DNA from: Allantophomopsis cytisporea
Lineage: Eukaryota > Ascomycota > Leotiomycetes > Phacidiales > Phacidiaceae
Direction of reading: 5' to 3'
Assembly (NCBI GenBank): GCA_024752435.1
Contig: CP103027.1
Span: forward strand, 620,001-684,000
Length of the DNA stretch: 64,000 bases
The stretch's first letter is position 1; each line of letters starts with the position of its first letter. Position numbers and translations under genes: made by a program. A model generated the notes under the pieces. That model worked only from the letters and a program-made list of their open reading frames with translations. It did not search any database and had not been told where the DNA came from. Shown here in pieces: positions 47,083 to 56,862 of this stretch.

Positions 47083-48707
47083 CTAGAATCCTTCTTCACC
47101 GGCTTTGCAAAGCTTGATCTCACGACCCCATTCACTCTTGAGGACTTGGGAGGCGGTGATACGGCGGGAGGGGTTGGGATCGAGGATTGAGTAGATGACG
47201 TTTCGACAACGTGCCTAATAAGTCAGTATTTACCGATAGAATACGATTCGAGATGACTTACCCGATGGAGAGTCTCAATAGGAGCATAACCCTCTTCGTC
47301 ACGTCTGCCAATGAGATACTTGTCATAAAACTCGTCATCGCCCTTCTTTGCTACTCGCCACAGATGCCTGCCGGTTCTCATTGCCATATAGATGACACCA
47401 GTGGCCCAGACGTCCACAGCGCGAGCATCGAATTCCTTGTCGATGTATTCCTCTGGGGAAATGTATGGCGCCGAACCACAAAGACCAGACACCATATGCG
47501 ACTCCGATTCCCATGCCATACGGAAGCATTCGCCGTTTCCGAAGTCGGTAATTTTAAGTGCTCCATGAGTGGTAAGCAGAAGGTTTTCGGGCTTGAGATC
47601 ACGATGTGCCACTCCCATTTCGTGCATGTATTCCACACCCCGCATTAACTGCTTGAAGTAGCAATCCGCTTCAGCAACTTCGAGCTTTCCAGCAGCCAGC
47701 ACCAATGTATAAAGATCACCACCGGCGCAAAATTCCATGACTTCACAATAATCGCCCTTCGAATCCTGGAGGAGATCGAGCGTGTGGATGACGTTGGGAT
47801 GACGAAGACTCGAAGATATGCAGAACTCCGAAGTCAAGCGCTTGCTATATCTCTTTTCGTTCTCATCTGGACGACGTCTGAATTCCTTGACAGCAAAGAG
47901 TTGCTCCCCCGCACCTTCACACCGCTTATGAGAAATTCTGACAATACCGAATGCGCCGCGGCCAACAATTTCTTGACATTTGCCGTATTTTTGAACGAGT
48001 GTAGCAGTGGCCGCTGGTCCTCCCTTCTTATCGGATGCGAGGGTGTCTCGTTCGCTCTTCAGTTGATCGACCCAAGAATGCATCAGGGATAATTCCTGGT
48101 CGTTGTTTGGGTTGGCATCCTGCTTCTTCTTGCCTCCCAGCATATCCCGCAACATATCCGAAAGCTTCTCCTGACGTCTCGCGCTCTTCAAATGATGCTC
48201 GTGCCCACCTGGAACATCTGGCGTCGGTACAAATCTATGCGTCGATGGGTTTTCGCCCGACTTCTTCGCGGCATCCTTCTTCTCGGTCTTCGAAATGGCG
48301 GGTTTATCGGTGGACGATGGCTGGCGGGAAGGTGGGGCAGGTCGAGAGGTGATAGCTGCACCATTGCCGTTGACGAGGTTTGTTTTCGAGGATGGTTGCG
48401 ACGTATGATTGCTTTCGGGGTATTTCGCGGCATCCTTTGTGGAAAACATGCGGGTTAATCGCTTGGTCATCGATGGCTTCTCTATTGTCGATGTGGTGCT
48501 TGGAGCCTTTCCCGCTGGCGCATGCAATTCTGGTGTGCTCTTTCCAGAGGCCGTGGCACTCAGATTCTCGAAACTTGGTGATGCGATGCCATTTGCAGAT
48601 GGACGAGACTCGGGAGAGTTGATGGTTGAGGATGCCTGTGATGGAACTGGGGACGGCTCTGATTTATCGACGGTGAGTGACTCTCTTGGTGCACTGACGG
48701 TAGCCAT
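47083..48707 (-). CDS. HAL4/SAT4-type serine/threonine protein kinase
   Basis: This belongs to the fungal HAL/NPR kinase group, which stabilises plasma-membrane nutrient and K+ transporters and so affects ion tolerance. Exons are 48707-47262 and 47214-47083 (1,578 nt, 525 aa). The joint IETLHR / ARCRNVIYSILDPNPSRRIT keeps frame. The start at 48707 (MATVSAPRESL) follows an in-frame Lys/Arg-rich stretch that is a GA-rich leader, not protein. Residues 1-225 are Ser/Pro/Thr-rich. The kinase domain runs from about 235 to 520: GRGAFGIVRISHKR (glycine loop, about 250), AVKEF with the ATP-binding Lys, HRDLKPENLLL (about 367) with the catalytic Asp, and DFGNGECFRMAWE (about 385). The activation segment ends in CGSAPYISPEEY, in which SPE replaces the usual APE and marks the HAL4/HAL5 group. 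The late segment WRVAKKGDDEFYDKYL is typical too. The 5' flank has a GAAA repeat. Confidence 0.9.
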
Positions 48708-48737
48708 ATTTGCCAATCGTTCTTTCAAGTGTGAGGT

Positions 48738-48776
48738 CTTTTTTTTCTTTCTTTTTCTTTCTTTCTTTCTTTCGAA
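48738..48776 (-). repeat. GAAA-rich tract in the kinase leader
   Basis: Read in the direction of the HAL4-like kinase it is GAAA/AAAG-rich, ending about 30 bp before the start codon. It is translated open in frame with the kinase but looks like a 5' UTR purine tract. Confidence 0.75.
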
Positions 48777-49455
48777 ATCGGTAGAGGAATCTCGGATTAG
48801 GATGTTATGTTTGCCTTTCAAAGAAAAGCTGGGGTGGCCGCCGAGGCGGTGCGGGCGATGCCCGAGCTCTGGATGGATGTTGCGATTACAAAACCGCGTT
48901 CGCAATTTGAAGAGCAGAACAGAGCGAGACTGCTCGGCTCAGTTGAGAAGTGGTTGATGATGATGTCGCGCGATGTAATTGACGATGCACGTATGCACGC
49001 ACTCTCTTTTTCAAAACCTCGGAGATGCAAGTGGGTGCTTTTTTTTTTCTTTTCTTTTTTCTTTTCTTCCGGAGTTAATGTAACACAAGAAGGTAGGTTT
49101 GAAGAATAGATATGTGATTTTATCACGGAGCCGTGTATGTTGTTAAGTTCTTTTTTCTTCGAAGATGATTTATTCGAGGAGGTAATTATAGGGTGATATT
49201 ATCTGTAGTAGAAGGTTGTATGTGGATGGGTAGGTAGAGGGTAGGTAGAGTTGGTCTGTAGTAGTAGTAGTAGGACTTCTTTCTGATATGCGAAATTGGA
49301 GTGGGAGGGGAGGCGATTTCAAGATTTGAGAGGCGGCGGCGATCCGTGAGATTATTTGTGAGAGGGTACGGCGAGTTTGAGGTGGAAAGTGCTTTGGTAA
49401 GAAGAATGGAAGGGTAGAACGGTTGCGTAGGTGCGGTAGGTGCGGTAGGTGCGTA

Positions 49456-49495
49456 GTAAGGTAGTAGGGTAGGTAGTAAGGTAGTAAGGTAAGGT
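49456..49495 (-). repeat. TTACC-type array in the kinase upstream region (minus orientation)
   Basis: On the plus strand it reads as repeated GTAAGGTAG and GGTAAGGT words. In the sense of the minus-strand kinase it is a TTACC array about 750 bp upstream. Confidence 0.7.
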
Positions 49496-49551
49496 CGAGA
49501 TTTGGTGGTGAGGTGAGTGAGGTTAGGTGGTGAGGTGGGTAAGATTGGTAG

Positions 49552-49582
49552 GTGTAGGTGTAGGTGTAGGTGTAGGTGTAGG
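49552..49582 (+). repeat. GTGTAG microsatellite
   Basis: Five tandem six-base units. Confidence 0.9.
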
Positions 49583-50437
49583 CGTAGGGTGTACGTAGTA
49601 GTAGTGGGTGTACTATGTAGGTAATGTAGGTAGAAGGGTGGAAGGGTGGAAGGGTGGAAGGAAGGAAGCGTGATGGTGGAGGAGGGTGTGGTGTGGTGTG
49701 TGTGGTGTACCTTAATGTGGTGCCTGTGGGTTTTTCCTTTTTTCCCTTTTCCTTTTGGTGGAGGGGGGTGAGAAGGGGGTCTGAGTATAGCCAGGATCGG
49801 GAGTGTCCGGAGAGAATGGTGATTGATTGATTACTAGATGACAGCTCAACTCATCTCAACTCAGAAGGATTTGATGATTGATGGATAGAGAATCGAACGT
49901 AGAGCAGGATGAGGATGTAGATGATGATAAGGATAAAGATAGAGATACAGATGCAGATAGGTAGATTTAAGTTACTAGGGTGGAGGATTACAGTGTAGAT
50001 GGTAGATTATGATGAGTCGGATTTTGATTCATAGACCGTGAGACTGGGAGTAAGAGCAAGAGTGAGAGTGAGAGTGAGAGTGAGAATAAATATACAGGTA
50101 GTATTGCATAGGTAGTATAGTACATAGAGTGATAAAGGATGAATAGAAATAATCCAAGAGGAAGCAGTATGTAAGAGGAGAAGCAGCAGCAGGAGAAGGA
50201 AGAGGAAGAAGAGGAAGAGGAGGAAGAGGAGTCAGAATAGTATTCGATAGGTGTGACAAGAGCGGTTAGAATAGCTGGTTCTGGTCAATAAGTAGCTGAG
50301 GTAAGGTGACTTTTCTCAATAGGTAGAGAGAGTAGACAGTTCAAGTAGAGAAGAGTGGAAGACTTCCTACGTACGACATGATACATGATACGAGTCTTGC
50401 TTTCTACCCTCGCTTTACATATCTCGATATCCAGGGC

Positions 50438-50462
50438 AACACAACACAACACAACACAACAC
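50438..50462 (+). repeat. ACAAC microsatellite
   Basis: Five tandem five-base units. Confidence 0.9.
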
Positions 50463-50915
50463 CAGAATCAGAATGAGGCACTCTTCTCTGCATCCATGGA
50501 ATCCACTTTGCATCACATTGCGAATCGAATTGAATCGAATTGAATTGCTTACCATCTGCCATCTATCTCATTGACTTTCCTCGAGTGGATGAACATGGAG
50601 AATGATGTACGCAGTAGCTACTTTCACTCATGATCATCAACCATCCATCTGTCCATGTAACCCCCTCCGAAAAAGATCATGAACCTCCGATTGGGGACTT
50701 TGAGACGTTTGGTTATCGTTCTTATACCATCAATCAGTCAATCATTCGACCACCCGTCAGAAAAGATCTCTCTCTTACACATTAATCCCTCATACTCAAA
50801 CTCAATAATGAACTGATAGCCATCACATCACCCGCATTAATGTTTGCCCTTGTTTTGTACAACATTACAGTTATGTATCGTCTCCTATGTATATACTATG
50901 TATTATTCCTTCCTC

Positions 50916-50954
50916 CATTCATTCATTCATTCATTCATTCATTCATTCATTCAT
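50916..50954 (+). repeat. CATT microsatellite
   Basis: Nine or more tandem four-base units. It creates the spurious Ile-His-Ser-Phe repeats in overlapping open frames. Confidence 0.92.
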
Positions 50955-51560
50955 TTCTCACTAGTTACATACATACCTCTACCCTCTCCACAACCAGCCC
51001 CTCTATCTCCGGTACCCCGTCCTCCCATCTTCACAGCGACGGTATTGTTGGTAGTGGTCTCGTACCGACCCCAAGTAAACACACCTTAGTGTTGTGGGTG
51101 TGTCAGTCTGGGCAGAGGCAGTGTCGGTGGGCTACCTCAGCTCTACAGGCTCACAAATCAACTGCGACTATTCGACTAACCAGCTTACTCACAAAGGCGT
51201 GAAAGGGTAGAATTTCACCCGACGCGCACAGCAAAAATAAAAACACTGACCCAATTGATTTATAATTCTTATTCATTCCACCCCATCTCCATCTCACCTA
51301 CTGTGCTACACCTATTCCTATTCCTCTTCCAAGCTTTGGACTCACCTCAATGTGGAAAAAAGAGAAATATCCCCCCTCCCTCCCCCCTCCCCCACCCCAC
51401 ACAACATAACAGTATGTAATACTCACGGACACTTGCACAAATTCCAGTCTAGCCTCTCTCTCTACAGATATCTTATGTATCTGTTAATAATGCAACGGGT
51501 AGCATAAGCCGAGGTGACATCGAATTGGTTGGTAAAGAGAGGCTAGACTTTTCCATTTTT

Positions 51561-51584
51561 CTCTCTCTCTCTCTCTCTCTCTCT
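51561..51584 (+). repeat. CT microsatellite
   Basis: Twelve CT units in a longer pyrimidine-rich stretch. Confidence 0.92.
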
Positions 51585-52088
51585 TCTTCCCTTTTTTCTT
51601 CCTATTCCTATTTGGAAGCACCTTTCCCTTGCTTCTGCTTGTTCTTTCCCTTCCACCCACCGAAACGAACGGGCGGCCGATGGTGGAGGGGAACAACAAC
51701 ATCTCATCTTCTATGTGTTTTTGGTTTTTTTTTTTACAGTGAGGCATTTATTCATAGTAGGGGGACGAACAAGGAAAGGTCGTTGCCCATGCAACATCCA
51801 ACCACTTGGAGAATGGGATGGGAGAGGAAGATGAGAGGATGAGAGGATGTTGGTGATATGACAAAGGGCATTTTGAAAAGAAAGAAATAGATAAAGAAAA
51901 GGAGATAAGAAATAAGGAAGGAAATAAATGTAGTCGAGAATTCGAGATAAATCTTGAGAGTACCTAAGAAAGAATGAAGTTTAATAACAGTCCGAAATAT
52001 TAATGCCAGCCTTAAAACCTCAAGGCCTCAGCCCATGAAGGATAAAAACCTCGGAAAGTATTCCGTGCGCGAAAAGAGAAGAAAGAAA

Positions 52089-52114
52089 AGAAAGAAAAAA
52101 AAAAAAAAAAAAAA
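52089..52114 (+). repeat. A-run in a purine-rich stretch
   Basis: An A homopolymer of about 20 bases inside an AAG-rich tract (about 52075-52155). Confidence 0.85.
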
Positions 52115-52475
52115 AGAAATAAAAGAAAAGAAAAAGGAAAAAAGAAGGAAAAAACTCCCCTCAAGCATCTTAGACAAGTATGTCACTAGAGTCATTAACA
52201 TTACGCAGTACCAGTCATGGTTACTCTCACTCCCCCCTCACTCACTCACACCCAGGTTATTTGTTCGTACCTTGAACCTCGACTCTCCCCCACCTTAGTC
52301 AGCCCCATCATTTCAACCTTAGCCGTTCTCCGGGTACATGCTCAGATGCGAAATCTACGATGATGAAATGGCAATTCCAATTCCAATTCCAATTCCAACG
52401 AAGACGAGTATTATTGTAGAGTATACCCCGCGAACAGAAGTGGGTTCGTTTTGGAGAGAGGGGGGTTAGAGGGAT

Positions 52476-52500
52476 GATTTGATTTGATTTGATTTGATTT
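52476..52500 (+). repeat. GATTT microsatellite
   Basis: Five tandem five-base units. Confidence 0.9.
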
Positions 52501-53170
52501 GACTCGACTCGATGGATAAGTTCATAATGTTAGGCAAATCAGGTGAGAGTTTGTGATTGTTGACTGCTCATTATTAACACTCTGCTACTATGTATATACA
52601 TAATACACAATGTAGGTATGTACTATATTCATACATACATGTTCTACTAAATTAGTACATAATAACTCCGCCGCTCGCGTGCTTCCGACATCTTCCCAAA
52701 CAAGACCGAAAAAAAGTCAAGCAGGACAAGCAAGCAGATATACAGCGGCACTTAGCCCTACTCAAAAACAACAAAATCGCAAAGTCAAGCATGGATAAAT
52801 GGCATTGATTCTAGAAGTATATAGGATATAGTACATACCCGACATGCACGAGACTTTACTACATACATCCATACATCATACATACATAGGTAAGGTAGAG
52901 TGAGAATCGAGAGTGACAGTCAGAGTAAATACGTAGTACATAGAAGAATAAGGAGTGGGCCCGAGGCGTGGTAGCTGGGTTAACATAGATGGATTGGCTG
53001 TGGCTTGAGTGAAATTGACGCTGTCATGTCATAGTATCAAAAGAGGTAGCCGAATGTCGGATGAAGGCGGGTAGAAGGTAGAGAGAGGGTCGAAGAGATC
53101 TTTCTTAGTGGCTTCTGTACTGTTGTGTGTTGAGTTGAGGTGTTGGACTTGGAATCGGAGAAGGTGGATG

Positions 53171-53216
53171 GAGATGGGGATGGGATGGGATGGGATGGGA
53201 TGGGATGGGATGGGAT
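53171..53216 (+). repeat. TGGGA microsatellite
   Basis: About eight tandem five-base units. The G-runs, regularly spaced, could form a G-quadruplex on this strand. Confidence 0.9.
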
Positions 53217-53896
53217 GAATTATGGGTTCTGGGTTATGGGTGTTGGATGGTTCGGTAAGTGTGGCGGGTAATAAATGATTGATGATATGGTGTGGAGTAT
53301 GGGACTTGGACTTGAATTGAACTTGGACTGGACTTGGAATTGGATGTTTGAAGTTCGAAATACATACATACATACATACTACATACGGAGAATGGATATG
53401 TTTTCTTCCGAATAGCGGTCATAAATAAAGAGGAGACTGGCATCGTTAAAATGATGATACTACATACATACATACATATTCAAAGGGCATAAACAAACCC
53501 AAACAAATCCCTTCTCCCTTACAAACAGCACCCAAAACACCATCTCTCCCGCCCACGAAAAGAATAACAAAACCAAAAGAAGGGGTTCAACTCTCCCTGT
53601 CAATATCCAACCACACATCCCCTCTCCCATACGTAGCCATATCCATCCCATGCAGATTTGCCCCGCGCAGGGTCCTCCGTATGGGTGTCCATGCGCGGCT
53701 ACGCAACAGAAATCAAATCAGGTGTGGAGGATTGGCGGAGACGAATGCCGTTACGACTACAAGTCCAGTACCACATTACTTTTGAGAGGGAGTAAGTAGT
53801 ATCCCGCTCGGAGATGGACGTAGAAGAGGGCGAGGGAAGCCGATTGAAGCGGTTGATAAGCCGAGACTGAGCGAGGGAATTGGTGAATAAGGTTGA

Positions 53897-53988
53897 TGCG
53901 TGAGTGCGTGAGTGCGTGAGTGCGTGAGTGCGTGAGTGCGTGAGTGCGTGAGTGCGTGAGTGCGTGAGTGCGTGAGTGCGTGAGTGAG
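53897..53988 (+). repeat. TGAGTGCG octamer tandem array
   Basis: About eleven copies of an eight-base unit with almost no variation. It is the longest uniform array in the window. Because 8 is not a multiple of 3, any frame through it reads an eight-residue repeat, which explains the Thr/His-rich open frame on the minus strand at 53776-54096. Confidence 0.93.
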
Positions 53989-56862
53989 CAAGTGAGTGGT
54001 GAGAAGATGATATGAGAGTTGAGTTGTGATGATTCGTAGTATACGTGCTTCTGAGTATGGTTCTATGAGGGTTCTGCTGCAGATGCGCTCAGCCAACAGG
54101 TATTCACGTATTGTCAGCCGGCGTCATCGTGTCATCACGGTGCATTTTGAGTTGGGACGAGTAATGTAAAGAGAGAGAGAGAGATATTATACGACCATCG
54201 TACTCGTATGAGTGAGTGAGTGAGTGAGTATAGACTCTCCTGATCTGGCTAAGTATGTAAGTATTCTACACCGTCTCCTACGGCCAACCCAGTGCAATGA
54301 ATCCCGAGACTCAAGCATGTCTGTCCCTGACTACGGACGTCTTTGTCCAGATCCCAATGTACTTAAGATGAATATGAAGCTTAGATTGGCCCTCTGCACC
54401 GGTCGAGCAGGAGACCAGCGAAAAACTGCGCAAGCGTGACGAGCTACTTGATGAAGTTACTGTACCACGTACTGGCACTGGAGTACATTTTTAAGCGGGG
54501 CTCCGCAATTTCGTAGCCGTATGGATGGATGACGGGACGACTGAGAGGAGAAGCGCACCCGTTCAGGCCTTTGACGGGCTTGTGTAGTAGGATCCATATC
54601 GCGAACGACGAGTGAGAGTATGTAATTTCTGCACTCTAACACTGGTGCATGGCCGAGATTGCTGGCTTCGGAGATGAGAGTTGAAGTCTGGGTCTCTGAT
54701 CTAAGCCGGACTCTACAACGTTAGAGCATATGGATATGATGTAAGTACACGGGAGGATCTCCTTACGACGTTGACCCTTCATGTACATGCATACATAAAA
54801 GGCAAACGAAGCATCCACGTGCAATCAACAAACATGATTTCCATCTGTCAATATGAAGCATGCAGAGGACTCGTAACTTTACGGATGGCTTTAACGTGCA
54901 GCCCAGACCAAATGGTGATCCAGGATGTGAAACAGATGATGCTAGAGTTTTGTTTTCCTCCATCATCTTTGGACCCTTATGCGCAATCGCAGTTGCAGTC
55001 GCAGTCTTTGACAAATGCGTATGTACGTAGTACTCGGTACACGTATACGATACATAAACAAATGCTTCAATGACCTGTACTTGCGCATACATATACGTTG
55101 TATACATGGCCTCATCACCGCCTCTATAATATACTGTTTATTATTACTCCATCGTCAGCACCACCGAAACATTTACCAGCAATCATCCATCGTGTACTAA
55201 GAATAAGGTAAGGTAGAGAAAGGCAAATAAGGCTCCATCTCATTCCACAGTCTCAGCCCTGCCACAGCCGAAAGCTTGTTTTGTCTTGATGCCAAATCCA
55301 GACCCAACTGTTTGCAACACACACTCACACACCGACAGATTCGAAGACTGTAGAATATCCCATCCAACATCCCATCCAACCAACTCCAAGAGCAGGAAGG
55401 GGGGAGAACGTTCCTCCGTAGAGGAAGTCGTAAAATCCATAAGCAGCCTCGAAACCGCGTCTGCCGCACTCTTTACCACCTCCCACATCCAGATTCACGT
55501 CCACATCCAGAAGCAATTCCATCTTTCGCCCATTTGGATGTCCTCCATGGATCCAGAGATCTCGCTGCGTCCTTAATATCTCCGCGGCTGAAAACGGTGT
55601 CGTAAACGTAGCATTCTGGGTTTGAGATTCTCCCCCGAGAACCTCTGGTGATCTAGACGTCCCTACCGTCTCGCGTCCCACGCAAAGACAGAGAGCCCTC
55701 CAAATGCCGCAGAGAGAAGGCCAATCAATCTCTCTATCAATGCTCCCTGCGCAGAACCAGAGCCAGAGGCATATGCACATCTCCAACCGTAGACTCCGCC
55801 ATGCCCCCACAGCAAGGAAATATCCGCATTTACCGTGACGCCTCAAAATGTTCTTCAGACATCATAACCCAAGGCTATTGCCGTGTTCTGTCAATCCCCA
55901 GTTTCTTGCCTGCTTTGCGTCGCGTTGTGTTGTGTTCCGTTGCGTTGCTATGCCTCGATTGCCTACGTCATCCGACTGCATGCACGTGCGACACCCGTTC
56001 TCGTCGGAAAGGCGCAGGGTCCCTCGACCCGCTGATGTGGCATGGGATCTCGGATCGCGTGGCAGCATCACGGGTAGTGATGGGCGATGGAGGTCTTCAG
56101 GTGAAGGGCGCTATGGCATGGGGATGGGAGGTTGGTTAGTTGGACTGGTGAGCTTGCTGGTTGTGATTTGAGCATAGTATGGATATGATATCAGATTGTT
56201 GTCGAGTCATTCGTCATGCTGGTAGCCTGCGGTGCTTGTACTTGCAGTTTGTTGTAGATTGAGAATGGAGTTGGGGGACTTATGTCGGACTATTTTATTA
56301 CAAGTATTGTAATCGACGACGGTATACTAGACATACTCTCTCTCGTCTTTACGTTTTACCCTGCTCATATTCTACCGACGCTTTGCTCGGCAGCAAAAAA
56401 TACTAAATCCCTCCAGAGTTTCTTCCAACTCCGAAATGTGATATTTCTGTCTCTTGCAATGGTAACCCTGCAAGCATTTTATATTTCTTCCTCATGATCT
56501 ACGTATGAGTACACTGGGGTCAATCCCATCACCTTACCCAGGAATACTGGAAACGCTGGATATGGTTCTCTCAGTTGATCTACTGCCACAACTTCTCATT
56601 TCCTTTCACACGTTTCGATCCTTTGATGTTCTTTTATTGTCTATTGCCCACTAAAGCTCAAGGAGACTGTTTTACCAAGCTCTGCAGTCTGTCGTAGTCG
56701 AGTTTCCTACAAATTAATATGTTAGTAGTGCAAGGCGGGTTGATCTTATGAAGTTCTGTTTCATATTCTGTGAATTCACTTTGAGAAGTTTCATATTAAC
56801 CGAAAACATGCATCTTTCTTCTATATACCTCCTGTATCTCATCACGTCAATTGCCATGTGAC

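Larger units (their letters stand above)
48708..56862. other. Long non-coding region packed with short tandem repeats
   Basis: About 8.15 kb without a gene I can support, upstream of the HAL4-like kinase. The most conspicuous repeats are listed separately. It also holds AGGTAAGG-type elements (49456-49495, 50298-50308, 52887-52898, 55206-55216). The minus-strand frames at 55240-55846 have mixed frames and no domain but show a little coding-like character, so a small unknown gene there cannot be excluded. Frames over the repeats (50840-51202, 51484-51842, 52035-52298, 53029-53373, 53776-54096) are repeat artefacts. Confidence 0.55.

Noticed and set aside
50840..51202. Plus-strand frame with repeated Ile-His-Ser-Phe
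   Set aside because: Produced by the CATT microsatellite.
52035..52298. Lys-rich open frame
   Set aside because: A purine-rich DNA artefact around the A-run at 52089-52114.
53776..54096. Minus-strand frame with Thr/His-rich repeats
   Set aside because: It is produced by the eight-base tandem array at 53897-53988 read through in all frames.
55240..55846. Minus-strand frames that look slightly coding
   Set aside because: Stretches such as AADAVSRLLMDFTTSS could be protein, but I could not join the frames with good splice sites or name a family, so no gene is called.
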